A stretch of 64,000 nucleotides of DNA from Nymphaea colorata (lineage: Eukaryota; Streptophyta; Magnoliopsida; Nymphaeales; Nymphaeaceae), in the NCBI RefSeq assembly GCF_008831285.2, contig NC_045150.1, positions 14,181,868 through 14,245,867 of the forward strand, written 5' to 3'. The position numbers and the translations under genes are program-made. Below, piece after piece: positions 23,411-35,035 of this stretch. The number at the start of each line of letters is the position of its first letter. The stretch's first letter is position 1. Under the pieces are notes generated by a model, which worked only from the letters and a program-made list of their open reading frames with translations, did not search any database and had not been told where the DNA came from.

Positions 23411-24301
23411 TACGATAGAAAGACCTCCTATAATGAACAATGAACATGAAAATAATGAGCTTCCTAAATGTTGTTTGTCACATTCTAGCCTGTACATGAG
23501 TACAAAAATTCAATCACGCAATTAGTATGCTTCACATATATTTCTGATGCTCATATCTTGCTTCATGCGAGTAATGAAACCTGGTGATTGGTCATACAGA
23601 TTATATATGATAATTAATCACTGAGTTGATCTGAGCGTCACATACAGATTCTAGTATTTGGATCCCTATGTTACTGGAATGACAACAATCCAGCATCCAT
23701 AAGTTAGAGCACACAAATAAGCAATTATTTCACATAAGACTGTAAAAATATCATAACCATATATACCTGTGGAAGATAAGTAGCTGATGGAAGCAAACAA
23801 CCACCAACGTCTAGCTCCAAAAAAAAAAAGAAATCAAAATATCATTTAAATGTCTTGACATGAGCATCTTAAACATGTTATCCGGGTGAAAGAATCCATG
23901 ATCAAAGATGCAATGCTAGAAGCTCTAGGAACAAAGCAGGAACTAGGGGTCGTCTGGTAATCACAACCATATAATTACAAGCGAAAAACATGCCAGAAAA
24001 TGAAAACAGTTAATATCCCTGTGTATTGTTACCATAATTTCTCATTTAGCTTTGAAAAGGCCAACCAATATGTGACAGACGAGCTTATAATGGAAAGAAG
24101 ATTCCCAGCTTGTCCAATTGGAAAGATAAGCTGACTGACAGAGACATTGTCCTATCAAATCACACACCTAAACCCCCAAATAGGAAAACTATATGTAGAA
24201 TATTTCCTTCAATTTTCAAACTAGGAAAAAGGATGGATTTCTTTTTCATGTTGCGTTGGACACGTATCCTGATAAGCGATAAGGATACCAACGTAGATTT
24301 G

Positions 24302-24303
<2 letters not shown>

Positions 24304-24349
<46 letters not shown>
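24304..24349. repeat. (TA)n microsatellite
   Basis: About 23 uninterrupted TA units. ORFs crossing it on both strands are runs of Tyr-Ile and are artefacts. Confidence 0.95.
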
Positions 24350-24351
<2 letters not shown>

Positions 24352-25379
24352 GAGCATGTGATGTTGAAAAATACAAATAAATCGAATTCTCTGTGAGACC
24401 TTCGTTATTTGAATCATTAGAAAAATTTAATATGTACATGAAAAAAAAACTACGTTCTTTAGTTGATGAATTTTGAGGCACATAAAGTCTAGTGACATGA
24501 ATTGGTTTGTCAAAAATATCTTCAAATAGGGGAAGGCTAGACGACACTGTAGATGGTGGACACATAGACCGAGTTTATCGGCTAACATGATTTGTCAATT
24601 CAACTCTTTCTTATTGTTTTTCTTTCTTTTGACCTTACCACACAGTAAAATTAACCTTAAGGTGTGTGCATGGGTATATTTTACAAGAACAATACCTAAT
24701 TAAACAAAATCAGTGACGGTGGTGAGATTCTACAGAATGTACATCGAGTCGGCTCAATTGGAATTCGTTTATTTTTATTAATTTTTTAAAATATATATTA
24801 TATATATTTCAAGAAATATATATAAATATAATTAAAATCAATTAAAAATTATGGAGCCCGAGCTGGCCCAACGCCCACCCTTACTTGCATTGGCATTGAG
24901 GGTAATATATATATAAATATAATATAAAAATATCATTTTTTATTGTTATATGTATCTGTCATAATATTTAAGGACAGATTCATGGAATGTTGTAACATAA
25001 TATTACATAAATTTGTCTAATATTTGGGACAGATATATGGAACAGTTACAAACTGTTATTGTTGCCAAATGGACCCAAGATCAAGATAAGACATAAGCAT
25101 TTGCGGAGGCAAGTTACGATGTACGTAGCTTCACCCAGCTCTGTTGGTGGAGAAAAAAAGCCCTGTCAGAGGTAAGGAGTTTTCTTGTAGTGGCCGCTAT
25201 CACCATCTCTAATATCTTTGGCCGAGTAAAGGCTGCTCAAGCCATTACAGTTCCAAGAAAATGATCAAGTAAGATTATTTTGAGTGCTAAACAAAATCAA
25301 GTTAGAATGCATGGAGAATTAAAATGAAAAAATAACCTGTGAAAGTCCAACTAAGAGAACTTTAGATTTTATTGTTGAA

Positions 25380-25790
25380 TGGATATGGTCTATGATAGTC
25401 GAAGGGTCATATAGTCAATGTATTTTGAGTTTAATTGGACATCTAACCAAACCAGTTCAAGAAATATCGGATATGGAAAAAAATTTAATATCCGATTAAC
25501 AAATTGGATTGGATTCAGATTTAAGAAATGACATCTGACTGGATTCAGATTCAGATTTGGATGTACATATATATTCAATTGGATTTGGATTCAGATTCAG
25601 ACCCAGAATGGATTTAATGTTCAATAAAAATCTTATATTCAAGTGCCTTAAATTTTGAAAATCAGCCAGAATTGATTCAGAATACGAATTCAGATCGTGA
25701 TATTGGATTTTAGATTCATTGTTTGTATTGGAATCAGAATTTGAATATGGATATGTGAATATCCAAAGGATCCATAAACAATAACATCCC
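25380..25790. mobile_element. GATTCA-rich interspersed element, copy 1
   Basis: A stretch full of degenerate GATTCAGATT(C/T) and GGATAT motifs, ending AACATCCCTA. Copies lie at about 41400-41730, 53690-54110 and 59140-59700, and partial ones at 1-100, 11920-12010, 27250-27400, 49430-49800, 55380-55600 and 60000-60100. The recurring ends (A)AGGATGTCAAT / ATTGACATCCCTAG are typical of plant hAT-type miniature elements. Non-coding. Confidence 0.55.
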
Positions 25791-25939
25791 TACTCCCAAC
25801 TCTAATCCAAGGATCCAGAAAGACAATAAATAACAAAAGATACAAACCCCTTAAATTATTCCCTACTAGCTTGCAAATGTAATACAACAGAGATAGCTAA
25901 TAAGAAACTTTGGTAGATAATCAAAATTAAAAACTACAT

Positions 25940-25998
25940 CATATACGTATGTGTGTATGTATGTGTGTGTGTGTATCTATATATATATATATACATAC

Positions 25999-26031
<33 letters not shown>

Positions 26032-26400
26032 ATAGTCATAGAAAACACGTTTTTTAAAAACAAACTTGAAAAGATGCAATAAATTAAATGACCGTTTAAA
26101 ACTTCAAAAAACAACATTTTTTTGCAAAAAAATGTTAAAAATGAAAAAATACATTCGAACCTGTTTTTAATGTTTTCTCGCGTTTTTTCACTTTTTTCAT
26201 TTTTTTAATGACAAACAGTTTTATTTTTTATTTGTTGCAAAACTACTTATGTTTTCATGTTTATGTTACTGGTTTCTGACTTTTTTTTTGCTCGTTTTTA
26301 GTTTTTTAAAATTTTAAAAAATTACCATATTTTTCTCATATTTTTCTATTTTTTCAAGTGTGGCGTATTATACCCGAGAATAACCTCGCCAATTATTTTA
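25940..26400. repeat. TG/TA microsatellite and A/T-rich interspersed repeat
   Basis: 25940-26032 is GTGTGTATG passing into TATATA. 26045-26400 is the A/T-rich family that also truncates LRR-RLK copy 2. The homologous block at 54260-54300 has the TG repeat but lacks the A/T-rich repeat, so the latter is an insertion here (about 300 bp). Confidence 0.6.
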
Positions 26401-27719
26401 TATATATATATATATGGCAGATTTTGTATTTAAAAAATTGCAGATTATAAACTTTTGACGAACTCTTGCCAGAGGCTGTTAATAGTAAAAATGCTAGTTC
26501 TTTTTTGTAAAACATGTTTCACTTCTTATTTGGCTTGGTAATCAACTGATCAACCATGGTCAAAGCATGTAAATTTAAATAGTCAAAGAAAGGAAAGAAA
26601 ATTTGACAGAAGTCATTAAGAATGTCAAATTTATTAATGTCATCTCTTATTCTTAGACGCCACAACGATGCAAAATGTACATTTTATTTCACTAAAGAAA
26701 AAAGATTTCACTGTTGCAAGTAATATAGGGACCTTCAAAAGTCATAAGAAGAGCTAAGACACTAAATCTAAAACTCTGAATTGATAGGCCACCAAAAGTT
26801 TCAAGGAATCCCATCAATTTGGAAACTCAGTCATAGTTATAACAGCTAAAATATAATTATCAAACTTCTTACTTACTAAACTTTCAAAAAACCAAAATTT
26901 TTAACAATTGCTAAGAATGTGACGTTTGGAAAACTTGAGCATGTAGGAAAAAGATCAAAATTTCGACTTCTCCATGGATTTGCAGAAATTTTTAAAACTT
27001 CTTTTCCTTTTTTTTGCAAATTATTGTCACAACCAATTTATTGACCACAGTTTTCAAATCCCAAAGACTGATTGAAATGTTCCAATGCAAAAGTTCTTAA
27101 TTTTTGTCTCCCATATATGGGCCTGGTTGTTCCTAAGTATGAGACAACAAGGGCAACGATCAAGAACACAAGTTCATCAGAGAAGAAAAAGAATAATCCA
27201 AACATATTTTGTAAGAGAGACCTCCACAACACAGGAAGCCCTGGCACAGGTTGATCTGAATTTGTATCGGGTCCGATACTTATACATATCAGAATCTGAA
27301 TCTGAATCCAGTCGGATGTTATTTCTTAAATCCAAAGACATCTATTTCTGAGAGATTAATTTTTTTCCATATCTGTTTTTTTTTTTTTGAACGGTTCAAT
27401 TGGGCATGCGATTGAGATGGAAAATGACATTTAAAGTCTATCCATCTTACCAAGTGAAATAAGAGGCAGTTCCAATTCTTTTGCTTACGTTACATGGAAA
27501 GGCATGATATCTAGATAAAAGGTAGAAACAGAAAGAGAACATATAATTAAGTGACAAATTGTCAATGATTTTGCAAAAATTATCAAAAACAATAAAGGAA
27601 TACAGAAAACGTATAAGAGAAAGGGAGGAAGGGGGTCGTGGGATTCAGAAAGGAGTTCGAGTTGGTAAGGCGATGTTGGTCAAGCTAATGCTCCCGATAG
27701 GGCTCGGACACTCCTTTAA

Positions 27720-28145
27720 GCCAAGACTCCTTCGAGTGGATCCGTTAGTGCCACAAAGATGGGTAGCCTTCGCTTGTTTCACACCACTTCAACATTGGGA
27801 TTGATAACCACATCCACCATCGCCTCAAATTCCTTTGACTGAGGCATTATCTTCTTTTCCTATTCGCTTGACACCACTTTCTGGGGTGTGCTTAATCCTT
27901 GAGCACTCACCGTAGACCTACTGACCGGCCCAAATGCAGAAGACACGAATCAATTTCTTGAAAACGTCACCGGTTTCATAATTTGTCGCGAGATGTGAAT
28001 GGTTATCATGCTTCAGTGGGCCTAGGAACAACAGTATTTTCTTAAGCCATACCTCGGGCTTGTTCCTCTGAGGCACCGCCGCAGCTCCTGCTTCCAGTGT
28101 GCAAACTGCAACCTCATAGGCATCAGAATAAACTATTAGAATCAC
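27720..28145 (-). pseudogene. Unidentified gene fragment, broken paralogue of the 60.38-60.83 kb ORF
   Basis: On the minus strand this matches 60382-60830: a first part with LEAGAAAVPQRNKPE, then LxLLxxLKHDNHSHL, then MKPVTFSRN, VSAQGLSTP and MPQxxEFEAMVD in a frame interrupted by stops. I do not recognise the family. At GAGGTATGG (near 28047) there is a possible splice donor. It shares its upstream sequence and a Copia-type LTR downstream (in plus sense) with the paralogue, so it was copied as part of a larger block. Confidence 0.55.
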
Positions 28146-28319
28146 ATTTCACATATGCTAGTGCAGATATAACTAAGCAAATGCATGCACACTCTACCAG
28201 CCTCCTATGGAAGAAGTGTTAAAACATGGAAAAAGAAAAAAAAAACTCAAGCATGTGCCTGGTTTGGCATTTTGGTGCTCGCATCCATGGTGAAGAAAGT
28301 TCTCTCTTTATTCATTCTT

Positions 28320-28656
28320 TGATGTTCTTGAGATAAGATGGACTCTTAATATATAGAGTACAGGACAGACTATTTTAGGCAAGATAATCACGCAGGAATC
28401 CTGCGTGATAAATAGTGTCAAGAAAAAAGGGATCGGATCTCTTATCAGGACCTGTTATTGTTATGCAGACTACATTTTCGGTGGTTAATGGATTGGGATA
28501 GAAATTGTGTATTATCATGATCTTGTATACCAAAAATCTTGTAACCGATAACCTTTTTCTGTATTATATATATGTTGCTTAAAGGAATAAGTAAAAACAA
28601 GTTCTCTCCATCTTTATCTTTCACACTTCCTCTGTTTTCTTCTCTAAGTTTCCTCA
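28320..28656 (+). mobile_element. Copia-type LTR, short form
   Basis: Matches the LTRs at 51107-51762 and 60990-61638 (TGATGTTCTTGAGA..AAGATGG, GTATACCAAAAATCTTGTAA, ACAAGTTCTCTCCA.CTTTATC). It lacks the 270-320 bp segment present in those two; the junction is 28500/28501. It ends TTTCCTCA and is not followed by a primer-binding site, so it is a 3' LTR or a solo LTR. The polyadenylation signal is changed to AATAAG. Confidence 0.65.
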
Positions 28657-28699
28657 CAAAGCAACAAGATCTTGATGGGTAAGGGAACAATGAAATAAG

Positions 28700-31230
28700 G
28701 CAACTATGAGAAAGGAAGCTCTAGATAAACCTTCCCAACAGAGAAATGAGGTAATGGAGGCAACCCATGTGATTTTGCTAACTATATATGGCTCATTCTT
28801 GGAAGTCTTGTATTTTCGTCCTTATGATGGCTGTGAAGGGTAAAACCTACCGATTGGACTTGAACCATGGCTTCCATGCATGCTGTGAGAATTTCGAAGG
28901 TCACGGTTCATAAAAGGTTTCTTAAACACTGAGGAGAAAAGACCAAAAATTTACAAGAAGATGGTAACTGAAACTCGCTTAGATTCCTAAATTAGTCAGA
29001 CTCTCATAGGAGCCAAGATTGGAAGGTTGTGTTGGATTTACAGTGCAAATTTCGATTCCCATTCTACCATCTTTCTGGGTATTTGGGATTTTCCTAAGAA
29101 AACAATAAGATGGTGGTGGGACAAACATATAATTTATGAGCAGTAGCATCTTTAAACGAATTCCCATTCCTACTGTTTGTTTTGGCTTATTCTCAGTAAT
29201 CAAAACATGAACAATTGTTAACGTGCTCAACAACTGCCAATTGGTATAAGCCGCAGAGACCTGAGTTTTTCATCTAAACTTTAGAGAGCAGTGGATTCCA
29301 CCTGCGTTTGCCTTCAGGACACATGAATTTTTGCCCGTTCAATAATTTTGACCTCATACCCTCGACTTTCGATCCAAGCTTTTCGATTCACATTCAGCCA
29401 TGTCAGTGGAAACTTTAATTTAAAGGAAACTGATCGAAAAGTCAGAATTTCGAGGCACAAACCTCGAAATGTTCTACTTTTTTACTGTTAATTTCATGGA
29501 AAACACGAATTTCATTGCTCCAGACAATCAAAATCCTAATTTTTGGCCTCAGCTGTTATTTTGGTTATGAAACGACCACTCTTTGAAACCTTAATTTAAC
29601 GTTCAAACTTGGGCCCAATTATATGGAGTAGCCCCACAAGATCTGCCTCATAGTCCATTCAAAATATGTTAACCATATATTAATTGTTTTATGAAAGGAA
29701 AAAAAATCTAGCTCCACCCCTGATTGCGGAAGACAAAAAATCCGACAAAAATGAAAAAAGAACTGACAAGTCATGGGCTTCGTGCTGGGTGTGCAGGTCA
29801 CCATTCTGCTGGTCTGCATCTGCATGAAGGCACCATGAATCTCTCCATCTCAATATCCGTGTAAGTAGTGGCCCGTTGTTTTTCAGTTACCTCTGTTCTA
29901 ATTTTCTTTCCCCTGTTGCTATGGAAAAGTGCAGCATGGCTCGAGTTTGACACGCAAGTTCCAGTTAGCCAGTATTTAACTGTTTCTTTGCTGCATATCA
30001 TTTCTAGTGTAGGCATCATATCTTTGTGGCTAAAAATATGAAATGAATAAAAATTCTTGCCATTAAAAAGACATGATTTTTTTCCTTTGCATCCTTGTAT
30101 TGTCGAGTGCATTGGAAGAAGCGGCATATATATGGAAGAACCAGCACCAAAGGAATTGCAACAGACCGACTACCGCAAACAGAATTAGCTTCAAACCATG
30201 CAATTGTTGCAACCTGGAACCAATTTTTTTTTTCTTTTCAATAACAAACTCACACTCTGTTGCTCCAAAGAAGAAAAAGAAAAAAATTAGTAAACAATGA
30301 AAAAGAAAGATAAGTGATTATGGAGCGAGCTTTTTATATTAAAAAGTTGAATTCCTCCATTCATGCTTCCCCTCCTTCCTAGAAGCACCCCCAACTTACA
30401 ATTTTCAGAATTCTATTTAAAAAATAAATAAATACAAAAAAAATCTAATACTGCGGTTTTGGCAACATCAAAATCAAGTGTGAATGTCATGTTTCGCTGC
30501 AGATCTTTAATTCCATGTACCAAAAGTTTGGATGGGTTAGCACAATATTCATCTACATTTTGGCCAATGGATGGCTGGTCATAACCCCCTTAAAAGATGC
30601 CTTAAGCTAATACAAACTAATGTATGTATAATTTGTCCTTATTAAGAGTCTATTAGTCATTTTTATCAATTTAAAACAAGCTTAAGTTAGTAACAACTTA
30701 GAGCTATTGGCAAACACATTTTTTTTAAGCAGTGGTGCAAAACTTACATTGTGTTTTATGACAGTGTGAAAATGGTTTTTCATGTCACTAGTTATTCTTC
30801 AGTCTTCTTGAAATTTCTTTTTATTTTATTATGATTTCTTGTTCTAACCGAAGACGGCGTTCCAATTCCAGTGACCTTTGAGCTCAGCCGCCAAGAATGA
30901 ATATACATTGTAGGGGTGGACAAAACATCTCATAATAGATTTTGACTCAAGTTCTGATGATGATTTATCTCTTCAGTAGGACCTGGACAAGCTTTTCTCA
31001 TTGTCATTTTTCTCTTACACTGTTTGAAAACCATGCCTCAGTTTTCCACTGGACAATTCATTTAAGACAAATTATCCAGTGAAACTCATTTGAGACAGTT
31101 TCCACCTACAATGTCATTTATGTAATGACCCATGGCCGGAGCCAAACTAGAATTTAGCAATATTGAAATCTATTTTGAGTAAAAAATTTCGTAGCCCTAT
31201 TATGTAGGCTAAATTCCAGTTTTTTTCTAC
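28700..31230. other. Intergenic stretch, no gene seen
   Basis: No ORF shows family features. A MITE-like end CTAGCTCCACCCCTG is at 29708-29722 and GCCGGAGCCAAACTAGAATTT is at 31134, both like the CAGGGGCGGAGC family. The rest looks like unique, non-coding sequence. Confidence 0.5.
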
Positions 31231-32624
31231 GTTGCAACGTAAATTGAATGGATTTTCATTGGATTAAAATTGTTGTTATTCATCATGAGAATTTGGAGAT
31301 TGGGCAGGAAGCGACCAACATCTTTAAGGAGATGCCCTCTTAGTTGATTGGCCACCAAACTCAAAGACTGAAGAGTGGATATGTTAAACAAGCTCCCAGG
31401 CAGTGTACCAGTGAGATTGTTTATTTCCACATTAAAGAATGTTAAGTGGGTTAAGCTTCCCAACTCGGAAGGAATGTTCCCGTGCATATGATTTTTGACC
31501 AATATTAAGGAACTCCTGTTTTGAGAGGTTGGCAAAAGTGATTGGAATGGTTCCCGTGAGCCTGTTAACATAAAGGTTTATGCCTTTGAGTTCCAGCAGA
31601 CTGCCTAGGAACTTTGGAATGCTTCTATAGAATTTGTTATGTGGTGCTAACATGTAATCACCCCAAATTTTTTCAAAATTTTTGAAGATCCAAGATAGAT
31701 CCAAAACCTAAGTTCAGATCCAAATCGAGCATTTCAGATCCAAAATTTGAATCACGTTCGAAACGACAAAATTTGAGTGTCGCGCACGCATAGACCTTCC
31801 CTTTGTTTTAAAAAATCATTTCTCAAAGCCAAAATGTGTTTTTAAACCCAAGTCGCACGCTCGAACGAGTCAACAATCGATTAAACCAGAATCAGATTTA
31901 GAGCGAGTTCGGAGTCACTCAAAATGGAGTCCACCGCCCATTTTTCTTTAACAAAGAACTTTTTTTTTACATATTTTAAATAAAAATGAGCGTTTAAACA
32001 ATATTTTTATTTCATATTTATTTTATTAGATTTTATGAAATTTTATTTGACTTTAAAAAAATGTTTCAGTTCTCACGCGGGATAGCGCCTGGTGCTGTTG
32101 CGTCCGGGCGCTGTTATTTGCCCATTTCCCCCCTCCTTTTGATAAAAAAATCCCTCAAAGGGGTAGTTTTAGTCTTTTTGGGTGGGCAACAGCCCTGCCC
32201 ACATCAAAAAATGTTTTTACAGACCTAATCGCCAATTCCATTTATTTGAAGCCTATTTATTTTATAAAAAATTGAAAATAATTCAAAATTATGTGAAATT
32301 CGAATGAAAATGTTATAAAATTCAAAATTTGGGTTTTGGCTCCAAAATCCTCCATAAATACCCTCACTATCCCCCCTCTTGGGTAAGACTGAACCTTGGG
32401 AGAAACCCTAGAGTATTCTCACTTGAATACTTAAGGTTTCTCTTGAGCCCTCTCTCTCTCCCTTTTCCTCTTTCCATTTCTCCTCTTCCTCTCCAACTTA
32501 GAGCAAGCTATAACTCTCTTCGAGGCATCATCTTGAAGCTTCACTTAGGGGGATCTTCAAGTGAAGGTATTCATCTTCCCTAGGTCATTTCTCATTAGAG
32601 ATATGTAATCATCATCCCCCTCAT

Positions 32625-34250
32625 TCCTCTCTTATTTTCTTTTCTTCTCAGCTTCATCTCCTCATAGCCAAAGGAGATAGTACTCAATCTCTTTTGAGAA
32701 ACAAGAGGTTCCTCTCTTATTTTCTTTTCTTCTCATCTTCATCTCTCCATAGCCAAAGGAGATAATACTCAATCTCTTTTTAGAGACAAGAGGCTATGCT
32801 CAAGTACACCAGGAGCATGGAAAGATGAGATGATCTTTTATTTCATGATTGAATAATGTTTTCTCTTTTATTGAATATAGCATTGTCTTTCTTTTTTATT
32901 TCCTTCTCATCTTCATCTCTCCATGGCCAAAGGACATAACACTCAATCTCTTTCTAGAGACAAGAGGCTATGCTCAAGTGCACTGGGAGCATGAAAAGAT
33001 GAGATGATCTTTCATTTCATGATTTAATTATGTTTTCTCTTTTATTGAATATAGCATTGTCTTCCTCTTTTTGTTTTCTTCTTATCTTCATCTCCCCATG
33101 GCCAAATGAGATAGCAATCAATCCCTTTTTAGAAACAAGAGGCTATGCTCAAGTGCACCGGGAGCATGGAAAGATGAGATGATCTTTTATTTCACGATTG
33201 AATCATGTTTTCTATTTTATTGAATATAGCATTGTCTTACCTTCTTTATTTTATTTTCATCTTCATCTCCCCATGGCAAAAAGAGATAGCACTCAATATC
33301 TTTTTAGAGACAAGAGGCTATGCTCAAGTGCATCGGGAGCATGGTAAGATAAGATGATCTTCCATTTCATGATTAAATCATATTTTCTCTTTTATTGAAT
33401 ATAACAATGTCTTTCTTTCTTTATTTTCTTCTCATCTTCATCTCTCCATGGCCAAAGGACATAGCATTCAATATCTTTTTAGAGACAAGAGGCTTTGCTC
33501 AAGTGCACAGGGAGCATGGAAGGATGAGATGATCTTTCATTTTATGATTAAATCATGTTTTATCTTTTAATGAATATACCATTGTTTCTTTCTTCATTTT
33601 TCTCTCATCTTCATCTCTCTATGGCCAAAGGATATAGCACTCAACCTCTTTTTAGAGACAAGAGGATATGCTCAAGTGCACCGGGAGCATGGAAAGATGA
33701 GATGATCTTTCATTTCATGATTAAATCATGTTTTCTCCTTTATTGAATATAGCATTGTTTCTTTCTTCATTTTTCTCTCATATTCATGTCTCCATGGCCA
33801 AAGGAAATAGCACTCAACCTCTTTTTTGAGACAAGAGTCTATGCTCAAGTGCACTGGGAGCATGGAAAGATGAGATGATCTTTCTTTTCATGATTCAATC
33901 ATGTTTTCTGTTTTTGTTGAACATAGCATTGTTTCTTTCTTCATTTTTCTCTCATCTTTATCTCCCCATGGCCAAAGGAGGTAGCACTCAACCTCTTTTT
34001 AGAGACAAGAAGTTATGCTCAAGTGCACTGGAAGCATGGAAAAATGAGATGATCTTTTGTTTCATGATTAAATAATGTTTTCTCTTTATTCAATATAGCA
34101 TTGTTTCTTTCTTCATTTTTCTCTCATCTTCATCACCCCTTGGCCAAAAGAGATAGCACTCAATCTCTTTTTTAGAGACAAGAGTCTATGCTCAAAGGCA
34201 CCAGGAGCACAAGAAGATGAGATAGTATATCATTTCGTAGTTAGATCAAG
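32625..34250 (+). repeat. 174-bp minisatellite inside element A
   Basis: About nine to ten head-to-tail units, period 172-177 bp. Each contains CCATGGCCAAAGGAGATAGC, a GAGACAAGAGGCTATGCTC block (seen near 32782, 32959, 33134, 33309, 33483, 33655, 33830, 34002 and 34178), CACCGGGAGCATGGAAAGATG and TTATTGAATATAGCATTG. LTR C has a single diverged unit (15290-15480), so the array grew within this LTR. Short ORFs in it are incidental. Confidence 0.93.
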
Positions 34251-34979
34251 CCCTCCCTCCTAGTTGAACTTTTCTCTTTCCATCATCCTCTCTCTCTTTC
34301 CTTCCTTGAAAATTGTTCATATATTATCCATGCATAGTTGCGTGGTTTTCCATTTATATGTGAATGTATGATGGGAATGAGAGTGTGGTTTGGGGTTCTT
34401 TATTTTTATCTTTATATTAATTTTCAAGGTTAGGACTTGTCCAACCTGGGGAAACCTTCACGAATATGTACATGTTAAAAATGCATTCTCATGTCATTGC
34501 ATATACTTTTCTTCTTAAACATCAAATTAGAAACCTTAACGAGTGTCTCGTTATATTGTTTGATTTTCTTCCTTACCCAACGGTGGAAGATTTTTCCTTG
34601 TAACAAACCAAATAATAACATTATATGCTTGTATATAAATCATATTTTACAAAAAATTTTTAAAAACAAATGTCATCTCTATTGTGGATTTGGAGATTTA
34701 GTTTAGGCTCTTGCATGAGTCCAAGCTCTCCTTTGACCCACATCGAAACTTGAAGTCGGTTATTTTCCATTTCTTGATTTTAAATCTCATGAAGATATGT
34801 ATGTATATACATGTTATATATATATATGTGTACATGAGGATTTTCTTTTCTCTTTTTATGTTTCTACACTTTATTTTTCAAATTTTCATATACATATGAA
34901 TGCAATTATACATGTGTTCTATTTTCTCTCTCTAGAACTTTTTGTTCATCTTTTCAAGATAAATGTGTTATCCTACAAA

Positions 34980-34985
<6 letters not shown>

Positions 34986-35032
<47 letters not shown>
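34986..35032. repeat. (TA)n microsatellite in element A
   Basis: About 23 TA units. The 159-codon ORF across it contains a Tyr-Ile run and is not a gene. Confidence 0.95.

Positions 35033-35035
<3 letters not shown>

Larger units (their letters stand above)
23460..28700. repeat. Segmentally duplicated block 1
   Basis: Paralogous to several later stretches: 23460-23720 with 40610-40870; 23706-23880 with 52910-53090; 25090-25780 with 41090-41720 and 53280-54060; 26400-27250 with 54300-55180; 27250-28660 with 60010-61640. Order is kept and orientation is the same. Apart from the gene fragment and LTR listed separately it carries no gene that I can recognise. Confidence 0.75.

Noticed and set aside
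32625-34250. CRISPR-like array
   Set aside because: Units are 174 bp and repeat in full without unique spacers, within an LTR of a plant genome; it is a minisatellite.
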